Assembly: GCA_024195585.1 (NCBI GenBank)
Contig: SWBL01000108.1
Span: forward strand, 1-64,000
Direction: 5' to 3'
Source of the DNA: Aureobasidium sp. EXF-3400
Lineage: Eukaryota > Ascomycota > Dothideomycetes > Dothideales > Saccotheciaceae
DNA length: 64,000 nt
The notes below the pieces were generated by a model. That model did no database searches. It saw nothing but the letters and a program-made list of their open reading frames with translations, and was not told the DNA's origin. A program made the position numbers and the translations under genes. Position 1 is the stretch's first letter; each line of letters begins with the position of its first letter. Shown piece by piece: positions 40,744-53,375 of the stretch.

Positions 40744-42098
40744 TCAAACGACCTCCAGCAAAGACTCCTCGCTGGACTGGCTCCGCCTGCGAGTGTCTCT
40801 GGGATGCTGGTGTCCCGGACCCATCGCATGCATCTCCAATGTGTGACCAGCATCAGAAGGTCTGTTGCTAAAGACCTGCAACTCTCTAGTCACAGTAACA
40901 ACACCTTCATCCTTGTGACCCAGACGATGTCCAGAAGTGACATACGAGCCAGAAACGCCTTTACTGTTGGCGTATGCTCCAGTAGGTCCTGTTTTGCTGT
41001 TCTTGCCCGAGCGAGAGGAGCTAATACCCGTTCGTGCTTTGTCAAACCAGAAGGCGAAGAGTGGACGTAGAGTGGCCAGGCAAGCGGCTGTGACTCCGAG
41101 GCCGAGTTCGACAACGGAGATGATGGCAAAGTTGGGGGCAGAAACGAGAAGGTCCTGGAGTGGTACACCAAGGACGTTTACGTAGGCCAGACGTATGAGA
41201 GAGCAAATACTGCCCAAGACACCCAGACCGAGGATGGCGCAGACGGTCAGCTTTTGTTGCTTGTGCATCTGTGCAGATCGTACGACGAAGATGGGGACTG
41301 TGGATATGGTTAGTCTGGTTGTGCAGATGATTGAGAATTGACTCGACTTACTGATTGCAAAGATCCAGTCGGTGACGGCGCTGAATACTCCATGCGTGTA
41401 GTTGAGAGGTCGAAGGACGGTCTGGAAAGGTAGGCACTTTCCCTTCAATTCATTAATACCGTAATCTCTAGGGTTGCCGCATTGGAAGATGGCGATGAGG
41501 AGGAAGGCGGTTCCGAAGAGAGTGTATAGTGTTACTGATCCAATAATGACTTGACGCTGCCAGCGCTGGTTGACGATACGAAGGAAGAAGACCGCCAGAC
41601 TGAGCTTGAAGACGATACTGGTCAAGATGTAAAGGACAAACATCCAAACGACCAACTGCGAGCGCGATTAGGCATGTACGAGTGGTTGTGGGGTGAGGAA
41701 TATACATACTGACAAGATGACACCAACAGTGGTAGGATTCGCGATACCTGGTGGATTTATCTCTGCTAGTGCAACGACGACGAGCAATGCACTGTACGCG
41801 GCGAACAAGACCTGCACACAGTCAGAACTCGAACACGGATACCAGGCGCAAACGAAAGCACTTACCCAGGTGGCCATCATCAACCAATCATCCCATCCGA
41901 AGGAACTTTTTGATAGGAGTTAGCATACATGTTGATCTAAAATGGTCGCGAAAAGGTGACAAACCGAATCATCCATCCTCTCACATAGATTCTCCCCACG
42001 ACCGTGATGGCAGACAAAGCCAGAAACACAGAAGATGTGCTTAGCATGTCATAAGACTTTAGGTCATGAACACTCGGTATCGCCATAGTGTCAGACAT
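40744..42098 (-). CDS. Fungal rhodopsin-fold seven-helix membrane protein, first copy
   Basis: Integral membrane protein of the large fungal family with a rhodopsin-like seven-helix domain (often listed as PTH11-related, probable receptors). Five exons (42098-41965, 41905-41866, 41811-41710, 41655-41352, 41297-40744) with introns of 54-59 bp give 377 aa. Family blocks: RIYVRGWMIR, FGWDDWLMM, LVVWMFVLYILTSIVFKLSLAVFFLRI, TDWIFAIIPIFVVRSAQMHKQQKL and GSICSLIRLAYV. Intron 4 is also open in frame (18 codons), but splicing restores the conserved AIIPIF. A soluble C-terminal tail of about 100 residues is rich in Ser/Gly/Lys. Ligand and coupling are unknown. The frame continues after the stop (separate entry). 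Confidence 0.9.
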
Positions 42099-43979
42099 GA
42101 TTGCCTGTCTTGCACCAAGGAATGTCTAGCTGAACAATCAGTCGGGTTTGGAAAATATGCGGCTAGCAGTCGCAGTCGTCTTTCCGGAAGGATAGAGTGC
42201 AATATAAACAGAAGTCTAAATAGAACAAAAAGAGATGTGAACAGAGAAGGTAGGGCACAGTAGTACCTATACTTTCCAGATCAATGGTGACGGTTAGCTT
42301 GACGACCCAGATTGGTGGGAGCATCGGCCAATTTAGTGTTTTGCCATAGTCTCAGACAATCCCATGCAGTGTCCAACGATGAGCATCCCCCACATTAGCC
42401 AGTCTTTGACAAGAATAATAGGCGAACGTAGCATCAACTTTGCACTCACAAGCCAATTCTACTGTTGAATTTCACGAGTCAATACCACACAAGAATCAAG
42501 CTGAAGGTTTTAGACTCAAGCCCAGAAGGATATTGGCACTTTCTGTAGGCTCTACTTGCGTCAAATGCAATGGTAGGTTTGAGTGACAATGCGAACAGGC
42601 AACGCCTTGATGACTGATAGGTCAAAGCTCTTCTGGACGGTTGGTAGTGGCAGAAGAGAAGGTTCTCCCACGAACGGAGATATCAAGCGAAGAGGCAACA
42701 GGAAACGGAGTCGGTAGTTGAGTAATGCATGAACAGGCAGGCTGTTTGAGGTCGCCAGGTAGGGCTTAGTCAGTACTCAAGCAGGTCTGGCCAGGGTCCC
42801 AGCTGAGCATCGACACGGATGATCTGCCGGGATGCACTACAAACTGCATTGATCCGCCAATTTGGTCGCTTCGGTATCGGCGGTTTGAGACTTCCACGCC
42901 TTGTTATTGGTGCAGATACGAGGATGGAGTCATGGACCGGCAAAGTTGACAATTCGACGGTTAAGAATTGGGAATCCGAGTGCGAGAGGAACAGAAGAGC
43001 AAATGCGGTAGCCACGGACGGGTGCGGACAAGTGAATAAATGGCGAACTACACGGTACGGCAACTGTATGCCGAGCTTATGCAGGATGCACCCCCGCAAC
43101 AATCAAGCAGCAAGCGCAAACTAGAAATGGAAGGAGCCCTGAGAATTTGGAAGCAGTCCCTGGAAGGATCGAGACGGGATAGCTTGCCATGAGATTGTGC
43201 TAGGCAGGGTAAAAATGGTACGGAAAAAGAGATGACGAACACCTAGCTTACCGTTGAGTAAGCGATGCCGTGATCGAACTGGCAGTCAAAGACACATGAG
43301 TTCTCAAGATGGACGTCAACGAGTCAAGCAGGCGAGAGGCCTGTCGCGAGTTACGCGAGCTGTTGGCAAGCCAGCTTGGTTGTCTGTGCCCGGTGGAAAA
43401 GATGGTGGACTGTTGAACAGTAAAGCAGGAAAGGGTAAAGCGGCAGGCGGAGATGATGAAAGAGCAAAGAAAGGCGTTTATCTTTTATGAGAACGGCCGG
43501 CAAAAGAAATGGCATCAGGCTATCAGCTGCAAGGTACAGAAGCAAAATCGAGCAAGAAAGTCAATTCGGGCCAGCGGGGAATATTGGCAAAGATTTTAAA
43601 TGATAGCGATGCAGAATGACAGAGGGTGTTATAGTCGTGGTAGGCTATAATTGAGGATATGGTACACTGGTGCGGAAGTGTGGTCAAAGGACAAAAGGAA
43701 GGGTCGACCAAGGGCCCCGTCGGCCACGTGAAGGTGGACCCAAGTGTGCGGGCGGCGTTCGCCGTTCGGGAGGGCAGGCGGGACCGGGAGGATTGAGAGC
43801 TTCTGACTGAGAGACCCCGTCGGTCAGTGGTGAGTGCGAGTCACCTTGTGCGTTGAATGCTTGGTGAAGTGCAACGTCTGTCTCTGGCTGCCTTGTCTAA
43901 GCAGCTTGTGTGTGTGCAATGAAGCTGTGCAGACAGTGAGCTGCACCTTCGCGCCTTCTCCATTCGACTATTTCTCAAC
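42099..43979. other. Intergenic, about 1.9 kb, no gene seen
   Basis: The largest gap in the window. It contains promoters of the receptor gene and of the gene at 43980. Short frames (for example minus 42770-43102) show no family features. The 43690-43800 part is GC-rich and contains a CACGTG palindrome at 43725-43730, a possible basic helix-loop-helix site. Confidence 0.5.
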
Positions 43980-44672
43980 ATGTCGGCCGATACCACTACG
44001 CACGACAGAGACGACAGCCCCAGCACCCAAGTGGCTCATCATCTGTCACGACTAGACATGGCGCCCCAGTACGCTCGCACCAAGAAGCGTCCCGCCGACC
44101 TGGCCGAGATCAATGAAACTCCAGGCGCCTACGACAAGATCATGCCCTCCCCCACCACATCGCCAACACCCAACAACCCCGCCTCACACCGAGCTCGCTT
44201 TATTCTTCACCCTCCCCGTCGTGTCACCTCTCCTCCACCATCTACTCCAATTGCTTCGCCCAACCTTGAAGAACACCAAACCCTGTCTCTGCCTTTAGCA
44301 ATCAAGATCACCCAGGACAAACTATCCTCTTTGCGCTGCGACTCTCCAACAACTCCTGCCGAAGAAGATCCTCTCAACCAGGACGAAAACATGACCTGGC
44401 AAGAGGACGAGATCACCGGACATGATATCGATTACACTGCAGACGACGATGGCGAAGGCATCAATGGCATCGGCTTCATACCAACACCAGCCATGGTCAC
44501 CAAGCGCTCAGAATGGCGTCGTCGCCAGATCACAGAATGGCGCGCTCGCGAATCAAAGGAAGCAAGACAGCGACGTTATGACAAGCGCAAATCCTCACAC
44601 CGCGACTCAGCCATCTCTCTAGAAGAAGGAGGCTCTTTCAAGCGGCGCATGGTTCGATTTGCTGAAGCTTGA
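43980..44672 (+). CDS. Uncharacterised 230-residue protein
   Basis: Not recognised. Intronless and hydrophilic. The first 100 residues are rich in Pro, Thr and Ser (MPSPTTSPTPNNPASHRARF, TSPPPSTPIASP). The middle has an acidic patch (WQEDEITGHDIDYTADDDGEG). The C-terminal 60 residues are basic and helical (KRSEWRRRQITEWRARESK then RQRRYDKRKSS), a possible nuclear or nucleic-acid-binding segment. There is no cysteine cluster, membrane helix or enzyme motif. The coding character is supported by a long clean frame and composition, with a GC-rich upstream region. Confidence 0.75.
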   Translation: MSADTTTHDRDDSPSTQVAHHLSRLDMAPQYARTKKRPADLAEINETPGAYDKIMPSPTTSPTPNNPASHRARFILHPPRRVTSPPPSTPIASPNLEEHQTLSLPLAIKITQDKLSSLRCDSPTTPAEEDPLNQDENMTWQEDEITGHDIDYTADDDGEGINGIGFIPTPAMVTKRSEWRRRQITEWRARESKEARQRRYDKRKSSHRDSAISLEEGGSFKRRMVRFAEA

Positions 44673-45907
44673 TCGTTTTCTACTGTAATTGCTATACGAC
44701 TTATCACGACCTGGTGGAACATGGCGTTAGATGGGGGTCGGTTTTTGTTGCTTTCATTGGCGTTGCATGGCGTTGCTACTGGATACTCATATACCCATAA
44801 ACAAGAAAGGACAGTGGGCTGCCATGGGGACATGGTTTCTTTACAATCTTGTCAAGACGAACGATATAAATGCTTTTTTCTCTTTACATTGACGGCACTC
44901 TAACAACATTGCAACTTTTGACGTCCATTGATATAAAACATTACTCTTATCATAAGTCCTTTTCCGAAAGGTGTCGAGAAGATAATAAAGACCGTATGTC
45001 GGGCGCGAGTAGCTAAAGGTATCGCGGCCAGGGTCTTCCCATAGGCTTTCATTCTATCTTGAACTCATCTTCAAGGTCGGGCTCGGATGCATCACTCAGT
45101 CAGTCCATTGCAAAGCCATGCAATCTTGTTATTCCGGTGCCGTGTAAGGTTGTCAAAACCTAGCGATGCCTCCGCAGCCACCAATCTCGGAGACGCACTT
45201 CTAGGTTTTATATCTGTCTTCGTACTCGCAACCCCGCTCCAGCCCTAGTTGTAACACGGTCAAGTGCCAACACCAGGATGTCTCCAAACCATCCGCTTAG
45301 ACTGTACGAGGCATACGACATTCGTAGGATCGTACAGCATAGCTCGCTTGATCGTCTCCTCATCAACGCTTCAGTATAAGTAGTCCCTGGTTTCCACCAA
45401 CATGTCACCATTTTCTGCACTGCCTATACTCTACCTTCTGCTCGATTTGTGGTTCCGAAGTGTGCCGCCAACGTTACAAACCCTTTGCGAGCCCTAAGGC
45501 CGATTTCGAGAAAGGCTTCGAGAGCAGCGCATCTCCTTTATGTTATCGACAGTGATGACAAAGCAGCCTGCAAGCTTCCATTTCGGAGAAACTTGCTAGC
45601 GAGAGGATATCACCCTCATGGATCATGTCGTCGCTGGTTCCTGAGAAACAGAGAGAAACTCGGAGGCTCGGAGGTGATATGGTCCAAGCTTGAATACGTA
45701 TCGGCTCGCTTTACTCCGAGCTTCCGACAGCTGCTTCCACACTCTCTGTCCCTCGTAACTTTAGGCTGACATAACCATCTTCTCCCTCGTTATCATAATT
45801 TCTATGCCTCGGAAGCATCCTCACTCTATCTTCCGGAGCCAAAAGACACCGTATACAAAGGGGCTGTGAGCGTTGAAGAGCGATGATTAATCGACATTGA
45901 ATTGAGT
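44673..45907. other. Intergenic, about 1.2 kb, no gene seen
   Basis: AT-rich in the first part (3' flank of the preceding gene), then mixed. Short frames near 45449-45769 have no family features. Confidence 0.5.
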
Positions 45908-47390
45908 ATGCCACCAACCCGCAAGACTCACCACAAAAGTCGAAATGGCTGTAATCAATGCAAGAAAAGACACGTCAAGGTCAGTTTTGATGGCTCAATT
46001 TATCTTGTCAAAACGAAGGCTGACTTTGTTGATCAGTGTGATGAAGTTCGACCAAGTTGTGGAAACTGTGTGAAACGAGAAGCAACCTGCAGCCTCTCTG
46101 TAAGCGACCAGAGTCCTTCAACCGGCCACGAGGATCGAGATTCACCAACAGCCGCTGTCGATTCTCAACAAAAGATCCTCTCTCGGACAGAGGAAATGGA
46201 TCTATTGCACTTCTACACAACGACGACCATCAAAACTGTCTGTCACGATCCCAAAGACTGGCATATGTATGAGCATGGCATTCCTCAATTGGCCTTCCAG
46301 AACGAATATCTGCTTGACATTCTGTTGGCTCTGGCTTGTCTTCATCGCGCGAAGATACATACGTTAAACCAGAAATTCTGGGTTCGATGTGCGATCGAGT
46401 ATCACAATCGTGCGTTACCAATATTTTTCCAAGTGCTCAGCGACGTCAATGATGAGACCTGTCATGCTGCATTCGCATTGTGAGTTCTACCCGACTGAGA
46501 ATATGCCACTTTTGAAGCTATAAACCACTTCTAATAGACAATTGCCATCTCGGATATCAAGCTCATCTCTTCTCAACCGATCACGCTGACCATCATCATC
46601 TTAGCTCCTTTATCACCACTTTGGTCGAAATTGCAATGCCGCATCCAGATATCGACCCTATAGAGCAACTTGCGGGACTTCGTAATTACTTCAGAGGAAC
46701 TACAATGCTCTACATAACCATGCTAGAGCCTCTGAAGTACGGCGCCATGAACCCTTTCTTCAAGCCCAAGACTATCAAGTGGGAATATGACCCAGAAATA
46801 CGAAAGTCATTCCACGACAGAATCACAACACTTTACGATCTGGTTGCTGGAAGCCCCGACGAGAAAATCTATAACGAGACCATTGATCTTTTATTAAGAT
46901 TGTTTGATGATTCTCCATTCGCTGTTGTGGCCTTCTCGTTGCTCGTCGGTCCAGACTTTTTCCAGCTGGTCTCTCAACGTGAACCTTTGGCTGTATTGAT
47001 TTATATCTATTGCGGTGTGCTGTTCAGCAATGTCAATGAATGGTGGTGTGATGGCCTAGGACATCGTATCGTCAATGGATTAACACTCCCTGCGGACGTA
47101 CTCGAGGAAAACCCAAAATGGGCGTCTGCTCAGCTCTGGGCGAAAGAGCAGGTCAACAAAGCCACTGAACCAAATAAGGTCTTATTCTGGCGGATATTTG
47201 TAAGTTTCGTTCTTCAAGCTTCACGTAACTCAACGTACTGACACACTCAAAGGATACTGAACAGCCTAATCAACATGTTGAGGACTTATTGCATCCGGAC
47301 GACAATCTACGAGGTCTTCGTTCAAACAACCCATCCACGGTGACAACACCCGATGCTGGTCGACCTCGTAATGGCAGCATGAGAGATTGA
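45908..47390 (+). CDS. Zn2Cys6 transcription factor, short sterol-regulator-like type
   Basis: Nuclear regulator of 415 aa from four exons: 45908-45979, 46037-46479, 46605-47199 and 47253-47390. Introns are 45980-46036, 46480-46604 and 47200-47252. The zinc cluster is Cys15, 18, 25, 32, 35, 42 (C-x2-C-x6-C-x6-C-x2-C-x6-C); intron 1 falls inside it just before Cys25, a common position in this family. A fungal-specific domain follows: EEMDLLHFYTTTTIKTV, NEYLLDILLALACLHRAKIH, HAAFAFSFITTLVEIAMP. Intron 2 (125 bp) was chosen because it restores AFAFSF; the other acceptor leads to a stop. Architecture (short protein, cluster followed directly by LLHFY and LLDILLALA) matches the Upc2-like/C6 group. 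Targets unknown. Confidence 0.88.
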
Positions 47391-48460
47391 TGTGTTGCAT
47401 AGAAAGCATCGAATCAATTATCCACACTATGCTTGATCAAGTCTTGCCGGAGACGGCTGCATGACGCGACACGTTACAGTAGAAGCACTTTACACAACAA
47501 CCTCTTGGATTTTCTTAGGATGAACGCCAGCGACCAGATAACACTCACCTACAACCCAAGATTCCAGCAAGACTAGAGTGTTTGCTTGCTTGACACCAAA
47601 AAGACTAGAGAGCGAGCGCCGAAGACGCATTAACAAGACTTAGAGGTTCCAAGGCTCTTGCTTCTAGTGCTTGTGTAGACTACATTGCGGTAGAAGCAGA
47701 TGACGTCTAGGGCAAGGTGGAGGATTAATTCGCCTTATAATTTGGTTGTCCGTCTTCCAAGTCGAGGAACTGGGAGAGAGACGCTTCCCATGTGCGGTCG
47801 TGAGGGGCTTGACTGAGGATGTGGGAATGAGCTCAGTATGTGAAGCAAAATCTACTAGCATACGGTACACAGCGGCCCCTACTCAGCAAACTGAACCAAC
47901 ACCGATTTCCTTCGGTCTGAGATGTTAGTCCCCCCTCACTCTGTGTGTAAAGAACTCGAAATTTCACTCGCCTTCGAAATTCGGAGTTGATACATTTATT
48001 CTTCTTGAATCAGTTTGACTCCTTGAATCTAAATGATCAATGTACTTGGCTACCAATTCAAATCCGATGTCGGCTGCAGTAGTATATGGGCAGCACAGAT
48101 GAGTGAAAGTTGTCTGATTTCGTGGGACAAGAATGCGCTAGACAGGATTATAGATGTCAAGAATTTGACTGTGGGAGAGGATATATCTCTGGTGGAGTTT
48201 CATATCGATGCTAGACAGTCATCAAATGAGTCTGGAGCGGAAGGAGCTTTACATGAATTCCTGATAATCTTGCTTGTTGCTTGTTGCCCCTTGTGCTAGA
48301 AATACAGTGGGAAATGGCCCTAAAGGAGTCTTGATCATGGAGAACGAATTGGTTGGCTCGGTGAGATGATGAAGATTGCCTCTGTTATTACGGCCTCATT
48401 AATATTTCGTTACCCATTAATCGTTATATGCTTCGCTAAGAAAAACCCAAACACCCCAAA
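47391..48460. other. Intergenic between convergent genes, about 1.1 kb
   Basis: 3' flanks of the regulator (plus) and the metallo-beta-lactamase-fold gene (minus). A short plus-strand frame at 48033-48299 looks compositionally natural but has no start context or family, so it is not called. Confidence 0.45.
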
Positions 48461-49606
48461 TTAAACAATGCGTAGCCGTTCTCCCACATCCAATCTGACA
48501 ATCTGTGTTCTATGATTCGCTTTTCCAGGCTTTCCATCCTGATGCAATGCAATACTTTTCTTCTCCTCATCCAATTTTTGTTGTGCTTCCTCTGCTGAGT
48601 ACACTGTACTTTTAATCCAAGTTACAGACCAGCCTCTGTTGTCTTTGACTTCGTCGTGTGCGCTGATCCAGAAGCGGGCGCCCATGTTTCGAACAATCTC
48701 GGCGCCTCCGGGATAGCCTGCTGCTACGATACCGCCCATGAACCAGGGGTTCTCCTCGGTGTTGATTGAGTGGAAGAGAGCGGTGAGTGGCAGTGCAGAT
48801 TCCTTTGCTAAGTGCGATGCTGCGTATGATTCGATAGCGGCGTAACACAGACCGTGAGGACTGTACAATGCACTGATCGTCTTTTCAACAGGCGGAAACA
48901 TAGGTGCACCCCCCTCAAATTCCATGGGTGAGTCTGGCAGTGTGGAGAAATTGGGCTGATCAACTGTAAGATCCGAGAAGTTTCCTGCCAATGGAGAGTC
49001 TTGCGGTGATGGTGGTAGGTTAAGCAAGTTGACAACAGAGCCGTTCACTGATGTTGTCTTGCTGCTAGGTGCTCGATACGTAAGACCAATCGCATTATGG
49101 AGCCTTGTTGGGTCCATTTTCTGTGGCATGTATGAGACTGTGACTTCTCCGCCTTGGCTGGTGAGAGAATATCCGGGGATAGGAATGCGTACGATGGAAC
49201 TATCGATCTTGCTGTTGTAGGGCTGCATTGTTTCGATAGTCGCATGTGTGAAGTACTTCCAAGATCTGATTAACTTCGCAGCCACCGGCGTTGCCAGAAT
49301 CCGTACTTTCGAGTCTGCTGGGAGTGTGCATAATGTTTGTTTGTGGCAATGATCAGGCTTGTCCTGAGAAATTATGATGAGATCCGGTTCTGGTATATCC
49401 CGTAACGATGAAATGCATGGCGAAGTCGTATGATGTGATATTTGAAAAGACTCCAACCAGACTGAAGAACTGCCGGTCACCCACGGATCGATCAAAATGG
49501 TGAACGAGCCAGGAAACCGAGCCGAGGCATAAGGAGGCGCGAACGAAGGGATAAAGTCGATCAAGAACGTTGTATCAGCATTGAGAGGCTTCACGTTCAT
49601 GGCCAT
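48461..49606 (-). CDS. Metallo-beta-lactamase-fold protein
   Basis: A 381-aa intronless protein with the layout of the metal-dependent hydrolase superfamily seen in many fungi. It starts with FLIDFIPSFAPPYASARFPG, then ILIDPWVTG (the strand before the metal motif). The motif region reads LIIISQDKPDHCHKQTL (residues 77-91). The usual SHxHxDH is replaced by SQDKPDHCH, which keeps Asp84?-85 region and two His but loses the first His. A later GGEVTVSYMPQ and ALYSPHGLCYAA correspond to later strands. Catalysis is uncertain because of the altered motif, as in many fungal members. Substrate unknown. The nearest gene upstream is the second receptor in the same direction. Confidence 0.82.
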   Translation of the reverse strand: MAMNVKPLNADTTFLIDFIPSFAPPYASARFPGSFTILIDPWVTGSSSVWLESFQISHHTTSPCISSLRDIPEPDLIIISQDKPDHCHKQTLCTLPADSKVRILATPVAAKLIRSWKYFTHATIETMQPYNSKIDSSIVRIPIPGYSLTSQGGEVTVSYMPQKMDPTRLHNAIGLTYRAPSSKTTSVNGSVVNLLNLPPSPQDSPLAGNFSDLTVDQPNFSTLPDSPMEFEGGAPMFPPVEKTISALYSPHGLCYAAIESYAASHLAKESALPLTALFHSINTEENPWFMGGIVAAGYPGGAEIVRNMGARFWISAHDEVKDNRGWSVTWIKSTVYSAEEAQQKLDEEKKSIALHQDGKPGKANHRTQIVRLDVGERLRIV

Positions 49607-50264
49607 ATCCGATCAATCTCACGCAGCTCCTCACAAAAAGTCGATAAAGCAGGACTGAAGAAGATGACAAAGGAGAGCAAAAGAGCTGGGCGTTGAGGCA
49701 TGTTTGAGTAGAACCTGGAAAAACGTTCAGAATGTTCCCCCGTTGCAAGAACAGAAACACCAACCGACTAAAAAGTGGATTCCGGACCTAGATCTGCATA
49801 GAGCATGAGCCAAGCCCAAGCCACCGGATCGCGCCTCCCTTGATCGAGGCAGTCTCACGCGGGATTTTAACGAATATAGCACCGCCCAGCTGAGAAGCGG
49901 CAAGACTCTTTTGTCGACTACTTGAACCCCCGGGCTTCTCGCAGTGAGTACAGACATATATCACGGTCTTCTTCGACCTTTGTTGGTGCGATATCCTCTT
50001 CTGGCTGTCCTGGATGATCCTGTCTCAGATCCTGCCAGCCGGAACTATTAACGAGAGCGATCTAGGGTCTCGGCAAAGATTACTGAACACGGAGTTCGGT
50101 TACACCTCCGCGCAAGCCCGATCGCAATCGGCAATCACTGGCGAACTCCTCAACCCAAATGACTTCATGAAGCAGGCACGAACCGCGTAAACATGACAAT
50201 TCATTCTTTTCCCTTGTATCGACAGGGTACTTGTATCTAGGTATATACCTGCTTGTCTGCATGT
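49607..50264. other. Intergenic, about 660 bp
   Basis: Lies between two genes on the minus strand and contains the promoter of the metallo-beta-lactamase-fold gene. No gene is seen. Confidence 0.5.
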
Positions 50265-51634
50265 TCACAGCGGCTCACGATCATGGCTAATTACCCACTC
50301 CACTTCCTTGCGGATGATGCCTGTCTCTGAGCTGATGGATTGGTTCTCATCGACACCCCGATCCCGATGTGCATGGTGGACCGATGTCCTTGTGCCCAGA
50401 GATGCAGATCGCGCTGACGCGATGTGACTTCGATGATTGGACTTGAGGGGACCCATCATGAGATATGCGCCATTGAGCTCGGATCGCGATGCACTGTGCG
50501 AATCGTCCGTCTTCGCAATGCTGATGTTGTCGAAAGGCTTCATGAAAGATCTGAACGATGGTATTGATGCGCTGACCAAAGACCATGCCAGCCATATTTG
50601 AATCCAGATAGCTGGTGCTATAAAGGAGAAGCCTTTGTCTTCCGCACCGACCGTCAGCGAGAGTCGTCGTAGATGCTCAGCGGAGAAGCCAACAACCCTA
50701 GGACTTGTCAGAACGGATCTATCTTATGCCCAGATGTCTACTCACGCGAGTCTGGATGCGAATGCAGTCATGACAAGCAGCTTTGCATGCGAGCCTATCA
50801 TGACACCCGATACCAGGTAGGAGGGAACGATCATGAGTGCGGCTTCTGTGATGATATCGAATACTGTCACAGCTCGCCATCGGTCGATCTATCGTTGGAT
50901 AAGTTATGTGCTTGCCTTTCGAAATGATAGTACTGACATAGGATGGACACTTGGCTGCTGTGGAGGAGAAAAAGTGGTGCGGTGAGCAGTTGATGAAAAG
51001 CACGAAGAGAGAAACGACACCCCATGCAATTGTCATGCCTAATAAAGACCAGCATAGGATGGCATTGAGCGTCCTGTTATGGGTGAAAAGGCGTCTGACA
51101 AACAAGGCGAGGGACACCTTCGACAGCGTATGTGCCAGGATGAAGAGCACTTCTGCTGCATAGAGTGCCTGTACTTGTTAGTCGACGAGCTGGTCACGCA
51201 AGCTACTTCCGAACTCACTTCATCGATACTTAGGATTCTGCCTTGCTCGAGGACTCTACTTGACTGGCCAAATCCTGCGTTCAGCCCTATGAAAATAGGG
51301 ATGTGTTGACACGCAGCAACAATCTGAGGATCAGTTAGATAAGACATTTTGGAAGAAAAGAGCCCGACTCACTGTCGCTACCAGCAACGCCCAATCGTCA
51401 GAACCGTACAGGCCCCATCTGAGCAACGATATAGTCAGTCGATTGTCTTTTGCTCTTCTAGTCGCTAACTTACCTAACATTTAGTCGTACTAACAAGGTA
51501 CCAAAGGGATAGATCAAGGAGAGTAATGCGACAATCCAGACATAGCCAGCATGATCTGTGTCACTGATTCGAGCAAAATAGTAAGTACCAGGCGGTAGAG
51601 GAGCACCGTTGACAGTCGTCAGATTCGTTGCCAT
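50265..51634 (-). CDS. Fungal rhodopsin-fold seven-helix membrane protein, second copy
   Basis: Same broad family as the gene at 40.7-42.1 kb. Six exons (51634-51474, 51418-51373, 51323-51219, 51168-50938, 50888-50746, 50697-50265) with introns of 48-55 bp give 372 aa. Blocks in order: YVWIVALLSLIYPFGTLLVRL, WGLYGSDDWALLVAT (the FGxDDW position), LYAAEVLFILAHTLSKVSLALFVRRLF, RWRAVTVFDIITEAALMIVPSYLV and LLVMTAFASRLAVV. After the last helix (WIQIWLAWSLVSASIPSFRSF) comes a Ser/His-rich cytosolic tail. All splice phases agree. The exon pattern differs from the first copy, so they are not a recent tandem duplicate. Ligand unknown. Confidence 0.88.
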
Positions 51635-53375
51635 ATGCGCATTCTGCAGTAGCTGCAAAGTGTGTTAAAAGAAAGACGGTAGAAGCACATCACTAGAATC
51701 GACCGACCATGGACAGCGCATGCCGCTACATATCACCCTGTTGCACGGCCGTCCTATCTTCTTGCTCCTCGGCTCCAGCCCTATATTTCCTGCTCGCGTT
51801 ATCTTCGATGGAAGGCATCATCAGAGATTGGTGCTCGGCTTGTTGGTCTCGCACGAAACAAAAGCTTCGGTAGACCCTTGGTCTGTCTCATGGCAATTGC
51901 GCCTGCCGACAGAACTCCACCCTTGTCGGCTATCCCAGCTTAGCCTTAAGGCAGCACGCAACCCACAACGCGTGGTCAGTTCATCTCTCCAGCCGGGCCG
52001 TGCGAACCGTTCGGCTGTATGGACTGTACCAGAGTCGAGAAGCGTGCGAGTGCGCTCGTGCTTAGCCGTGCTGTAGAAGATGATCGACAAGGCACTTGAT
52101 GGCGTCTGCAGGTGAGATGAATCTCGCTTGTGCTTCGCTCAATGGTCGCTACTCTCAGGCGAAAGAAGCTCTATTTGCAATATATGTGGCTTCTGAGCCC
52201 TCGCAATCAAGCAGCAGAAGCTCTCGAACATCATTCCGGAATAATTTTGTACCTGGACGGACTTTCTCTGAGCATCTCGCAAGGCATGAGATGAAACTGG
52301 GATGAACCTTGGGAGTGCCGCGATTTTGACTTCGAACCCTGCATCTGCAACCTCGCACGCACGGGCAAGAGCTCAAGACAATGAAGCATCCGAGGCTCGC
52401 TCACATCCAGGCACAAGAAGTTAGTGGCGCGAGAGAAGCCATACCGACAACGTGGTAAGCAGCCGGCAGGAAAAATAATCGCGTCAAACAATTCGCCAAA
52501 ACACCCACGGCTGGCAAAGTAGGCCCACAAAGGCGCTGCTCTCGTTATCACCCTGCAGGAAGCGGAAACTGCCCATCGAGTCTTGCTTACGGCACAGCAA
52601 AGATACCACGAGATGAAACCTCTATATCTCTCGGTTTCGGGTTTGAGTTTGGATAGCCTGTTCTCAGATACCTCGCAGGATCAATTGAGTTGTGTAGCCC
52701 AGAATTTCCATCCTTCGACTTCGTATCTTCTCAGCTGCAAAGGGTTTGGGATTATTATTGTGGTGGTGCGGTTTGACAAGGAAGCGTCGTCTCTTATCAG
52801 CGCCGGTTAATCTATCTTTTTGTATGAGCAAAAAGCCTGGACCCCCCTTTGGACAGTCTGCCGATCCCCAAGCCCCGCCTCCAAATCATGTTCATCCTTC
52901 AGAGAAATCTTAACGTGCGTAACAAAGTGGCACGCAACAAAAAAACAAGACTCGGAGTAATATATTCAAGACACTTAAAAAGAAGCCTGGCTTGCCGTGG
53001 GCGCGGCATTGCTTGCGTGCCACAGGCGGAAGAATAGAGCAAGGTTTGTTGCGCAGAGTGATTTGGGCGCGGACTATCAGTTTGGCTAGTCTTTGGTCCG
53101 CGGCATGGTATTGCTTCAGCAGAAAGCGTCCAGATGGTCGGGAGAGGTCATTTGCTTGGTTGATGTCTTCTCTATGGCTCAACTCGGCAGGTGGTTCATG
53201 CATGTATGCAAGTTGTACTAAACTCAATTGGTAACAAGATGGGAGTGTTGCCCGCTTGGAGACTATATGACTTTCTACCACCCTTGATACTTTGCTTCCT
53301 TGCGCTTCTTCTTGTTGTGAAGTGCGAGTGTTCTCTTCTGCACTCAGACGTCAATTCCACTATCAACTATCAATC
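51635..53375. other. Intergenic, about 1.7 kb, no gene seen
   Basis: Divergent promoter region between the second receptor and the permease. Many short overlapping frames on both strands, none with family features. Confidence 0.5.

Noticed and set aside
42770..43102. 110-codon minus-strand frame in the largest gap
   Set aside because: No domain, no clear start context, overlapping equally long frames on the other strand.
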